DNA of 64,000 nucleotides from Bacteroidota bacterium (GTDB lineage: Bacteria > Bacteroidota > Bacteroidia > Chitinophagales > Chitinophagaceae). Each line of letters starts with the position of its first letter. The stretch's first letter is position 1. The stretch is taken from assembly GCA_018266575.1 (NCBI GenBank), contig JAFEAE010000025.1, forward strand, positions 120,714 through 184,713. The letters run 5' to 3'. This document shows positions 20,308 through 27,775 of the stretch, one piece after another. The notes under the pieces were generated by a model. The model was not told where the DNA came from. It saw nothing but the letters and a program-made list of their open reading frames with translations, and searched no databases. The position numbers and the translations under genes are program-made.

Positions 20308-20820
20308 TCAGGACAACTCCTTTTCTAAGAAAACCATTTCCAAAGGTTGCTTCGGAATACCAAATTCTGTTCCTTCAGGAAATGGTTTTTTCTTTCCGGT
20401 ATTTTTATAGCCATATCTTTCATACCAAGCGATCAGTTCATTGCGAACAGAAATTACAGTCATGAAAATGGCAGTGCAATTATTATTTATTGCATACTCT
20501 TCTGCTGCCTGCAATAGTTTTTTTCCAATACCAAAACCTTGTAATTCCGGCATTACAGTAAGCATCCCGAGGTATAATTTTTCTTTATGCTTTTTCAAAT
20601 AAACCGAGCCGATGATCTTTCCTTCTTCGTTGGTGCATTTTAACATCACTGCTGTTTCATCATTCAATAATTCTGTAAGGTTTTTCTCATGCGTCCGCAC
20701 ACCGTCTAACAAATCTGCTTCCGTCGTCCATCCTTTTTTTGATATTTCTCCCCGGTATGCGCTATTAATCAATTGAACAAGTTCAGGAACATCGCTTAAC
20801 TCTGCAACATCAATTTTCAT
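20308..20820 (-). CDS. GNAT family N-acetyltransferase
   Basis: 170 residues from the ATG at 20820 (MKIDVAELSDVPELVQLINS); an upstream in-frame start adds a Lys-rich, non-family extension. The acetyl-CoA site is clear in motif A: LTVMPELQGFGIGKKLLQAA, followed by the AWYERYGYKNTGKK C-terminal beta bulge. Substrate unknown. It converges on the exported helical protein gene with about 20 nt between them. Confidence 0.9.
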   Translation of the reverse strand: MKIDVAELSDVPELVQLINSAYRGEISKKGWTTEADLLDGVRTHEKNLTELLNDETAVMLKCTNEEGKIIGSVYLKKHKEKLYLGMLTVMPELQGFGIGKKLLQAAEEYAINNNCTAIFMTVISVRNELIAWYERYGYKNTGKKKPFPEGTEFGIPKQPLEMVFLEKELS

Positions 20821-20919
20821 CTTCTTTTTTTTTTGTAAATATAACCGGGAATAAAACCTGTCAACAAAAATCTTTCCGAATTCCGCAAACAATAAATATA
20901 TTGGCTGACAATTTTTATT

Positions 20920-22344
20920 ATGGCGCTCAGCAGATTTTGGCTGGTTATCATTTTAGTTTCCACCGCATACATCCTTGTATTTCTTTTTGCCGGCAAGAGC
21001 TATACTATTGACCATATTGTGAATGGGAAAAAAGATGACCCCATCCTACGAAAAGAAATGTATATACAGGATGCGCCTGCGTTTTTAAAAGACACATTAA
21101 CTAAGGCCAAAGATCATCGTTATGTTTCCAACGATAGCACTGTTATACTTGATAATGGCATTGTAAAAATTTCTTTTGGCAAACTGCCTACAGACGGAAT
21201 TTTACCTACCTGCAAAAACACGATATTCGATCTGTTACTACCATTGGTCGCTTATCTGAGTTTTTTCTGTGGCATATTGCAATTGCTAATCGATTCAGGC
21301 GCATCGGATAAATTGGCAAAATTATTAAGCCCCGTTTTTGTGAAAGTGTTCCCTGAAGTTCCGGCCAATCATCCTTCCATCTCGTACATGACGTTGAATT
21401 TCGCGGCAAATTTTCTTGGTTTGGATTCTGCTGCTACTCCTTTTGGCTTAAAAGCGATGGAAAGTTTGCAGGAGCTTAATCCGGATAAAGAAAGAGCAAG
21501 CAACAGCCAGATCATGTTTATGTGCCTGCATGCTGCGGGACTAACGTTGATCCCTACCTCAATTATCGGTTACCGTGCTGCACAAAACGCACATAACCCT
21601 GCAGACGTAATGTTGCCATGCATCATCACTTCTTTTGTGGGAACTATTGCTGCACTTGTTATTGTCGGCATCCGCCAGAAAATAAATTTCAGGAGCGCTG
21701 CATTGCTCACAAGCATTGGAGTTGTAGTCGGAATTATTTGCGGATTGCTTGTTTATATTACACGGCTTGACCTGATCGGGAAAAATCATTTCACCAATAA
21801 CATTTCAAATGTGTTGTTGCTCGGCATTATTTTTATCATCCTCATTTATTCGTTCACCAAAGAAAAAAAATTTGCAGCGCAGGGAAAAAATGTTTTTTCT
21901 TCCTTTGTAGAAGGGGCATACAGCGGTTTGAAAACCGGGCAAACTATTTTTCCTTATATACTTGGTATGCTCGTTGCTATTTCGCTGTTCCGGAACAGTG
22001 GTGTTTTTGAAATGTTTTCCGATCTTCTTGGAAAAATATTTCTTTCAGTTGGGGTGAATAAAGATATTGTGAACGCCTTGCCTATTGCCATTTTGCGGCC
22101 ATTCAATGCGGCAGGTTCAAGAGGTTTTTTGATCGATGCCATGAAGACTTATGGTGCAGATTCATTCACCGGAAGATTGGCTTGCGTTTTTCAATGTGCA
22201 GCAGAAACCACTTTCTATGTGATTGCTGTATATTTTGGAAGTATCAAAGTAAAAAATACCCGGTATGCGCTTAGCACCATGTTGCTTGTTGACCTGATCT
22301 GCGTGATCGCTGCTGTTTTTATTTGCGTGTTGTTTTTTAGATAG
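20920..22344 (+). CDS. SpmA-SpmB fusion-type membrane protein (nucleoside-recognition/Gate domains)
   Basis: 474 residues with many membrane spans and two Gate domains. The N-terminal half resembles SpmA (LLPLVAYLSFFCGILQLLID, then NFAANFLGLDSAATPFGLKA). The C-terminal half resembles SpmB (FVEGAYSGLKTGQTIFPYIL, then LPIAILRPFNAAGSRGF). The order matches the SpmA/SpmB fusion common in Bacteroidota non-spore-formers. An extra periplasmic segment follows the first helix (residues about 27-100). The transported substrate is unknown in this family. The spore-maturation name is historical and does not imply sporulation. Confidence 0.88.
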   Translation: MALSRFWLVIILVSTAYILVFLFAGKSYTIDHIVNGKKDDPILRKEMYIQDAPAFLKDTLTKAKDHRYVSNDSTVILDNGIVKISFGKLPTDGILPTCKNTIFDLLLPLVAYLSFFCGILQLLIDSGASDKLAKLLSPVFVKVFPEVPANHPSISYMTLNFAANFLGLDSAATPFGLKAMESLQELNPDKERASNSQIMFMCLHAAGLTLIPTSIIGYRAAQNAHNPADVMLPCIITSFVGTIAALVIVGIRQKINFRSAALLTSIGVVVGIICGLLVYITRLDLIGKNHFTNNISNVLLLGIIFIILIYSFTKEKKFAAQGKNVFSSFVEGAYSGLKTGQTIFPYILGMLVAISLFRNSGVFEMFSDLLGKIFLSVGVNKDIVNALPIAILRPFNAAGSRGFLIDAMKTYGADSFTGRLACVFQCAAETTFYVIAVYFGSIKVKNTRYALSTMLLVDLICVIAAVFICVLFFR

Positions 22345-22485
22345 CAGAAATTTTATCTTCCATTCCTGTTAACGCGCCATTAGCAAAAAGAAAGGAACCA
22401 TTAACAAACGTTGCAGTTCTTTTTTATTCTAACCTTCATGTTGCCCTTTTGCAACAACAACGTTCCTTAATTTAAAATCTCTTGT

Positions 22486-22602
22486 ATGAAAAAGAAGTAT
22501 TTATTAATCGCAATGGCTATCTGCATTCTCGGAACAACATTAACCGGTTGTTATTGCGGTTACCATGCTCACTATTACCATCCTCATTATTATCATTATT
22601 AA
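22486..22602 (+). CDS. 38-residue His/Tyr-rich lipoprotein
   Basis: ATG at 22486, stop at 22600-22602. The product has a basic start (MKKKYLL), a hydrophobic core and a clear lipobox LTGC with Cys22, so the mature peptide is only 17 residues. After CYCG it consists almost entirely of His and Tyr with one Ala and one Pro (5 His, 7 Tyr). It is followed within 25 nt by a hairpin terminator, which supports a genuine short transcript. The His-rich tail invites a metal-binding hypothesis (Zn, Cu, Ni), which is inference. I do not recognise a named family. Confidence 0.65.
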   Translation: MKKKYLLIAMAICILGTTLTGCYCGYHAHYYHPHYYHY

Positions 22603-22624
22603 TGAAAGATCAATCCGAAATTTG

Positions 22625-22650
22625 AAAGCCATCTTTCCAGGTGGCTTTTT
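22625..22650 (+). terminator. Hairpin terminator after the small lipoprotein gene
   Basis: 7-bp stem (AAAGCCA / TGGCTTT), 10-nt loop, followed directly by Ts. It separates the small lipoprotein from the convergent DinB gene and could also serve that gene. Confidence 0.75.
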
Positions 22651-22668
22651 TAATATAAAAAATACAGC

Positions 22669-23169
22669 TCATTTATTTTTTTTCTGAATTGCCCACAAAA
22701 TAAAATCTGTTGCAGGAACGGTTTCCGCACCTGTCTGCCGCAGCATCGTTATCAGTTGCCCGCGATGGTAAGTGCTGTGGTTAAATACATGATGAACGAC
22801 CTGGTATAAAGGCATATTGAATTCTACACCCTTCAGGTTTTTGTAATACAGGTTTTCTGCAAGAACAGTTTCATCAACCAATGTTATCCAATTCAGCCAG
22901 GCTTCATCTTGTCGCTTCCACGATTGCGTGAGCTCCCTTACCGATCCTGAAAAATTATCCGGTGGCGCTGTAATATTTTGTTCTTTATGCAAACGCCTCC
23001 ACCATATATTTTCTGCGCCAAAAACGTGGTATACCATTTTATATAAACTCTCAAAACTGCTTGTTATCTGTTTATGATGTTGTTCATAACTGAGTTGGTT
23101 GATCGCATCGCTTACTGCTTCATTTGCCCACACATTATATGCTGCATATTGTTGTAATAACTGTTTCAT
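22669..23169 (-). CDS. DinB family protein
   Basis: 166 residues, a four-helix-bundle DinB/YfiT-type protein. The three metal-binding His positions of the fold can be placed at YHVFGAENIWWRRLH (about residue 48), the VHHVFNHSTYHRGQL segment (about 126-140) and nearby. The biochemical role is unsettled in the family; members act as metal-dependent thiol transferases or are damage-induced. Divergent from the PLP enzyme gene, with a 63-nt shared upstream region. Confidence 0.88.
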   Translation of the reverse strand: MKQLLQQYAAYNVWANEAVSDAINQLSYEQHHKQITSSFESLYKMVYHVFGAENIWWRRLHKEQNITAPPDNFSGSVRELTQSWKRQDEAWLNWITLVDETVLAENLYYKNLKGVEFNMPLYQVVHHVFNHSTYHRGQLITMLRQTGAETVPATDFILWAIQKKNK

Positions 23170-23188
23170 AATAAAAAGAAATATCGAT

Positions 23189-23196
23189 TACTTTTG
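23189..23196 (+). promoter_or_regulatory. Candidate -7 box (TACTTTTG) for the PLP sulfur enzyme
   Basis: Exact match to the Bacteroidota TAnnTTTG -7 consensus, 36 nt before the preferred ATG. Only a weak TTTC is found at the -33 spacing (21 nt). Confidence 0.45.
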
Positions 23197-23232
23197 ATTT
23201 TTGTTATCAAATTTAATTATTCAATTTTCAAA

Positions 23233-24456
23233 ATGGCCGATAAAAAATTTCCGTTAACAGGCATCAGTTCCGTTGCATTGCATGCAGCAGATACCCAAAA
23301 TGCAGAATATGCTCACCTCACGCCGATCTATGCAACATCAACGTTTACTTTTGATACTGCGCAACAAGGCATGGAACGTTTTGCCGGCAAAGACAAAGAA
23401 AATATTTACAGCCGCTGGGGAAACCCCACATTCAAAGCAGCGGAGCAAACCATTGCTGCATTGGAAGCATTTGGGCTAAAAGATAAGAATGGAGAACAAT
23501 TACAATTAAAAGCGTTGTTGCATGCAAGCGGGCAAGCTGCTATGACAACCATGTTCATGAGCAATTTGCAAGTGGGAGATACATTGATGTCGCATTTTTC
23601 TTTATACGGCGGAACGTATGAGCTAATGCACAAGGTTCTCGAGGCAAGCGGCATCAAAACGATCATTATTGATATGCGTGACCTGAACCAGGTAGAAGAC
23701 ACCATCAAAAAAAACAAGATTAAATTAATACACATCGAAACACCGGCAAATCCTACTATTCAATGCGTGGATATTGAAGCCGTGACAAAACTCGCAAAGC
23801 AACACGGCATAATTGTAACCGTTGATAATACTTTTGCCACACCGTATTTACAGCAACCATTTAAATATGATGTTGATTTTGTTTTTCATTCTACAACAAA
23901 ATTTTTGAATGGGCATGGCACAGCAATTGGCGGCGTTTTGATCGGGAAAGATATTGAGTTCATGAAAACGAAAGCATGGAAATGGCATGCATTGCTTGGT
24001 GGAAGCGCAAACCCGTTTGATGCATTTCTGTTGATACAGGGAATGAAAACGCTGGAACTGCGTATGGACAGGCATTGCAGCAATGCAGAAAAAGTTGCTG
24101 CCTTTTTATCGAAGCACAATAGTGTGGCGCATGTAAATTATACAGGGTTGAATTCACATCCCGACCATGCGGTTGCAAAAAAACAAATGAACCATTTCGG
24201 GCCAATGATGAGCTTTGAGCTAAAGGGCGGGCTAGAAGCCGGAAAAAAATTCATTGATAAATTACAAATGTGCGTACGTGCCGTATCTTTAGGAACAGCC
24301 GATACCTTACTCTCCCATCCTGCAAGCATGACGCATTATAGTGTTCCGCGTGAAGAACGGATCCGCTTTGGTATTACGGACGGACTGATACGAATGAGTG
24401 TAGGAATAGAAAAAGTGGATGACATTTTGAATGACTTAGAGCAAGCGATGAGATGA
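23233..24456 (+). CDS. PLP-dependent trans-sulfuration enzyme (Cys/Met metabolism family)
   Basis: 407 residues from ATG 23233 (MADKKFPLTG); 13 residues upstream are in frame but do not belong to the family. PLP-binding Lys223 lies in FHSTTKFLNGHG. The N-terminal YSRWGNPTFKAAEQTIAALE and the DNTFATPYLQQP segment are hallmarks of the Cys/Met metabolism family. Members include methionine gamma-lyase, cystathionine gamma-synthase or lyase, and O-acetylhomoserine sulfhydrylase. The SLGTADTLLSHPASMTH segment is shared by several of them, so the precise reaction is not settled. Confidence 0.92.
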   Translation: MADKKFPLTGISSVALHAADTQNAEYAHLTPIYATSTFTFDTAQQGMERFAGKDKENIYSRWGNPTFKAAEQTIAALEAFGLKDKNGEQLQLKALLHASGQAAMTTMFMSNLQVGDTLMSHFSLYGGTYELMHKVLEASGIKTIIIDMRDLNQVEDTIKKNKIKLIHIETPANPTIQCVDIEAVTKLAKQHGIIVTVDNTFATPYLQQPFKYDVDFVFHSTTKFLNGHGTAIGGVLIGKDIEFMKTKAWKWHALLGGSANPFDAFLLIQGMKTLELRMDRHCSNAEKVAAFLSKHNSVAHVNYTGLNSHPDHAVAKKQMNHFGPMMSFELKGGLEAGKKFIDKLQMCVRAVSLGTADTLLSHPASMTHYSVPREERIRFGITDGLIRMSVGIEKVDDILNDLEQAMR

Positions 24457-24692
24457 GATAATTGACAATGGATAATGGACAATTGACAATGAGTTGCCGA
24501 TGTAAAAGAAGATAGAAGTTAGAAGATGGAAGATAGAATGTTTGCATTTGAAAATAGTAAACAAAGAACAAATTTTCAGACTGCTTACTGCTCACTTCTT
24601 ACTGCTTACTTTGCCCAATAGAATTGTTGCTGTACAAGTGAGTGACACAACGATGCTAAATAGTAGTACCAACGCTGACAAAATAAAATTAT
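24457..24692 (+). repeat. Intergenic region with degenerate repeats and dispersed repeat copy 1
   Basis: 24457-24612 is low-information sequence with repeated words (GACAATGGATAATGGACAAT, GAAGATAGAAGTTAGAAGAT, ACTGCTTACTGCTCAC). 24613-24680 is copy 1 of a four-copy repeat: AATAGAATTG, then GTACAAG, then TGACACAACGATG, then AATAGTAGTA. It ends 12 nt before the next start codon, so it probably forms the 5' leader of the serine hydrolase gene. No gene seen. Confidence 0.75.
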
Positions 24693-26507
24693 ATGAGAAA
24701 AATTTTTACGCTGTTACTAATCAGCACTGCGCTTTTTTCATTTGCACAAAAACAAAAATTTTCTGAAGACAAACGTTTCGCCGGGCTCGACACTGCATTT
24801 GCACGTGTGCTGAAAAACTGGCATGCCGCAGGTTTTGCCGTTGCTGTTGTCGAAAAAGATAAAGTGGTTTATGCAAAAGGTTTCGGGTATCGCGATTATG
24901 AAAATAAAATCCCGGTTACACCAACTACTTTGTTTGCGATTGGTTCATGCACAAAAGCATTTACAGCTTCGGTGATCGGAATGCTGGTGAAAGATGGCAA
25001 ATTAGATTACGATAAACCGGTAAGAAATTATTTGCCCGAACTAAAGTTTTATAATGATGAAATGAATAATAAGATCACGCTGCGTGATATGATGTGCCAT
25101 CGCACGGGTTTGCCTCGTCATGATTACTCGTGGTATTTCTTTATTACAAATTCACGCGACTCATTGCTGCAGCGCATTCAATATATGGAGCCTTCTGCAG
25201 GCATAAGGGAAAGATGGCAGTATAACAATTTTATGTTTTTTGCACAAGGCGTTGTTGCAGAAAAAATCACCGGGAAAAAATGGGAAGATAATGTGCGTGA
25301 AAAAATATTTGTACCTCTTGGAATGAGTAATTCATTTTTTTCTGTGGATGATATGGCAAAGAATACAGATGCTTCTATCGGGTATGGACTGAAGAATGAC
25401 AGCATCATAAAAAAACTGGATTATTATCATATCGATGCGATGGGGCCGGCGGGAAGCATCAACAGCAGTGTGAATGATATGTCTAAATGGGTAATTACAT
25501 GGATCAATGACGGAAAATTTGAAGGCAAACAAATTATTCCGGAAACACATCGTAACGAAGCGATCAGTTCGCAAATGATTGTTGGAGGAAGTACGCCGGA
25601 TAAAGAAAACCCAGACATTTATTTTTCCAATTATGGTTTTGGCTGGATGCTGAGTTCTTACCGCGGGCATTACCGTGTTGAGCATGGCGGGAATATTGAT
25701 GGCTTTTCTGCAAGCACTTGCTTTTTTCCGAGTGATAGTGTCGGCATCATTGTATTGAGCAACCAGAATAGCTCTTCTGTTCCTTCTATTATAAGAAATT
25801 TAATTGCCGACAGAATGTTGAAATTAAAATATAAAGACTGGAACTCAGAGTTAAGGGCAAGAATTGAAAAAGCAAAAAAAGAAGACAGTAATGCAAAAAA
25901 GTCTCAAGTAATAATAGAAAAAAAGATTTCTACTGCAGCACATCCGTTGAAAGACCTTGAAGGATTATATACTAATAATGGTTACGGAACATTTGATATA
26001 CAAGTGCAGCGTGATTCATTGTTTGCATTTGCTGGCAAGAAAACAATCTGGCTTCGACATAAACAATATGACATTTTTGATGTGTTTGAAAAAGATGCGA
26101 AAGAAGGCATCGACACTTCTGAAAATAGCAGCCCAATGCAATTTCAGATGAATACTAATGGCGATATAACAAGTCTTGATATTGTTCTTGATGCATCAGT
26201 GAAACCGATTTCGTTTGTAAAATCGCCAAGAGCTAAAGAAATTTCAAAAGACAGTTTGCTAAAATTTGTTGGTGATTATGATTTGAAGGGTATGACATTG
26301 AAAGTAATTATTAAAGATGAAAAAAAATTAACGCTTATTGTTCCCGGGCAACCCGAATATGAGTTGGTTCCTGTTGATAAAAACAAATTCAACATAAAAA
26401 CATTAACCGGTTTCACCATTCAATTTAATGTGGATGATAAAAACGAGGTAACGGAATTACTATCCATCCAACCTAACGGAATTTTTAAAGCAACAAGAAA
26501 AAAATAA
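24693..26507 (+). CDS. Serine hydrolase, class C beta-lactamase fold, with C-terminal DUF3471-like domain
   Basis: 604 residues. Signal peptide (1-18). The penicillin-binding/AmpC fold has nucleophile Ser85 and Lys88 in GSCTK, the YxN element Tyr177-Asn-Asn179 and the third motif His331-Gly-Gly. The region from about 410 to the end matches the DUF3471/lipocalin-like tail (LEGLYTNNGYGTFDIQVQRD). Such enzymes act in the periplasm as esterases, D-aminopeptidases or beta-lactamase-like hydrolases; this one cannot be assigned a substrate. A GNAT gene follows by 30 nt on the same strand. Confidence 0.92.
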   Translation: MRKIFTLLLISTALFSFAQKQKFSEDKRFAGLDTAFARVLKNWHAAGFAVAVVEKDKVVYAKGFGYRDYENKIPVTPTTLFAIGSCTKAFTASVIGMLVKDGKLDYDKPVRNYLPELKFYNDEMNNKITLRDMMCHRTGLPRHDYSWYFFITNSRDSLLQRIQYMEPSAGIRERWQYNNFMFFAQGVVAEKITGKKWEDNVREKIFVPLGMSNSFFSVDDMAKNTDASIGYGLKNDSIIKKLDYYHIDAMGPAGSINSSVNDMSKWVITWINDGKFEGKQIIPETHRNEAISSQMIVGGSTPDKENPDIYFSNYGFGWMLSSYRGHYRVEHGGNIDGFSASTCFFPSDSVGIIVLSNQNSSSVPSIIRNLIADRMLKLKYKDWNSELRARIEKAKKEDSNAKKSQVIIEKKISTAAHPLKDLEGLYTNNGYGTFDIQVQRDSLFAFAGKKTIWLRHKQYDIFDVFEKDAKEGIDTSENSSPMQFQMNTNGDITSLDIVLDASVKPISFVKSPRAKEISKDSLLKFVGDYDLKGMTLKVIIKDEKKLTLIVPGQPEYELVPVDKNKFNIKTLTGFTIQFNVDDKNEVTELLSIQPNGIFKATRKK

Positions 26508-26537
26508 AAAACCCAACATTTAAATAGCGAAAGAAAA

Positions 26538-27011
26538 ATGGATATTAAAATAAGAAGAGCGGTGAAAGAAGATTGTCCGCGTTTACTCGAACTGATTAAA
26601 GAACTAGCATTGTATGAAAAAGCGCCGCAGGAGGTAACTGTTACTTTAGAGCATTTCATCGAAAGCGGTTTTGGTGAAAAGCCCGTTTGGTGGGCGTTTG
26701 CAGCAACCTCACCCCAACCCTCTCCTGAAGGAGAGGGAGAAGAAATTCATGGCTTCGCGTTGTATTATATTCGTTACTCAACATGGAAAGGCCAGCGCAT
26801 GTATTTGGAAGATATTATAGTTACAGAAAAAATGCGTGGCAAAGGATTAGGAAAATTATTATTAGACCGGTTAATAATAGAAGCGAAAGAAAAAAAATTA
26901 AGCGGCATCGTTTGGCAGGTGTTGGAGTGGAATGAACCGGCAATTAATTTTTACAAAAAATACAATGCCTCGTTTGATGCGGAATGGGTGAATTGTACGA
27001 TCGGAGTGTGA
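26538..27011 (+). CDS. GNAT acetyltransferase with in-frame palindromic repeat insertion
   Basis: 157 residues. The fold resembles spermidine/diamine acetyltransferases: LEDIIVTEKMRGKGLGKLLL gives the acetyl-CoA motif, and QVLEWNEPAINFYKKYNA the C-terminal part. Residues about 57-68 read TSPQPSPEGEGE and are encoded by a 9-bp-arm palindromic repeat at 26706-26742. This segment is unlike the family and sits in the beta-hairpin where relatives have a short turn. The flanking GNAT sequence stays in frame, so the protein is probably made. The substrate is inferred from family only. Confidence 0.88.
   Translation: MDIKIRRAVKEDCPRLLELIKELALYEKAPQEVTVTLEHFIESGFGEKPVWWAFAATSPQPSPEGEGEEIHGFALYYIRYSTWKGQRMYLEDIIVTEKMRGKGLGKLLLDRLIIEAKEKKLSGIVWQVLEWNEPAINFYKKYNASFDAEWVNCTIGV
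26706..26742 (+). repeat. Palindromic repeat inside a coding sequence
   Basis: Perfect inverted arms CCCTCTCCT (26718-26726) and AGGAGAGGG (26729-26737) with a 2-nt spacer, preceded by ACCTCACCCCAA. It is GC-rich compared with its surroundings and looks like the REP-type palindromes scattered through many bacterial genomes. Translated, it gives PQPSPEGEG within the GNAT enzyme. Confidence 0.8.
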
Positions 27012-27096
27012 GGGAGATGACCGATGATAGTTGCCAGATGATAATTTGCAACTTCGATTTTCACACTGACATCTAACAACTGTCACCAGTCGTCTT

Positions 27097-27459
27097 TTAC
27101 ACTGCTTCAAGCTCCTCCAACTCCTCTTCCGTAAAAACTCTCGATTGAATATAGAACCTAACGCCCATGGGTATCTCTAAAGAGAAACTGCTTCCGCGTC
27201 CTTTGGTTACATCTAAAATTAATTGCGTGTGTTTCCAGTATTCGAACTGGTCTGCACCCATATAAAATTTACAGCCTTCAACCGTTCCGAGGCAAACGTC
27301 ACTTCCGCCGATTTTAAATTCGCCTTCGGGAAAACACATGGGTTGCGATCCATCACAACATCCTCCGCTTTGATGAAACATCAGAGGTCCGTTGCGCTTG
27401 CGCAATTCATTGATTAACTCTATTGCTTTGAGGGTTGCAATTACGCGTTCGGTTTTCAT
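27097..27459 (-). CDS. DUF779 family protein, aldehyde dehydrogenase-associated
   Basis: 120 residues from ATG 27459 (MKTERVIATLKAIEL); a TTG three codons upstream is less likely. It carries the family's Cys-rich HQSGGCCDGSQPMC motif near residue 35 and the YWKHTQLILDVTKGRG segment. DUF779 proteins are regularly encoded beside acetaldehyde/aldehyde dehydrogenases, as here. A role as an accessory or metal-binding factor is inferred from that linkage. It is separated from the upstream ALDH gene by 316 nt containing a dispersed repeat. Confidence 0.88.
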   Translation of the reverse strand: MKTERVIATLKAIELINELRKRNGPLMFHQSGGCCDGSQPMCFPEGEFKIGGSDVCLGTVEGCKFYMGADQFEYWKHTQLILDVTKGRGSSFSLEIPMGVRFYIQSRVFTEEELEELEAV

Positions 27460-27468
27460 AAATAACAA

Positions 27469-27775
27469 TTGCCTTTATTTAATGTGTCAGATTCTTCATA
27501 TCGTGTTTCTTATGTGCCTATGTGGTGAAAAAAATACCATCTAGGCCCATAAGTAACGCAGACAAACTTTAACAGCACAACAAGTTCAATTTTAATAACG
27601 TTGTTACACATTGCCGAATAGAATTACTATATGTACAAGAGTGCGACGCAACGATGCTTAATAGTAGTAATGAGGATTGTTACCTAAAAAACAGAATTGA
27701 CATGGCAGTGATTGATAAATCAAAAAACTGCAGCAGCATTACCAAGAACGCCACCGCAGTTTTTCATTAATCCGA
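27469..27775 (+). repeat. Intergenic region with dispersed repeat copy 2
   Basis: 27611-27683 is copy 2 of the four-copy family: GAATAGAATT, GTACAAG, GCGACGCAACGATG (27643-27656), then AATAGTAGTA (27660-27669). The remainder shows a weak hairpin-like segment near 27722-27765 (AAAACTGC...GCAGTTTTT) just before the end of the ALDH gene. On the minus strand this could terminate ALDH transcription before DUF779. No gene seen. Confidence 0.7.
27722..27765 (-). terminator. Candidate terminator after the aldehyde dehydrogenase gene
   Basis: AAAAACTGC (27723-27731) pairs with GCAGTTTTT (27756-27764), a 9-bp stem with a roughly 24-nt loop. It lies 11 nt past the ALDH stop and is followed on the minus strand by T-rich sequence. 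The long loop lowers confidence. Confidence 0.5.

Noticed and set aside
20920..22344. Evidence of sporulation from a SpmA/SpmB-type protein
   Set aside because: The fused form is widespread in non-sporulating Bacteroidota; it is a transporter-like Gate protein.
24457..24612. Possible CRISPR-like or tandem array because of repeated GACAAT and AGAAGAT words
   Set aside because: Repeats are irregular in length and spacing and there are no unique spacers or cas genes.
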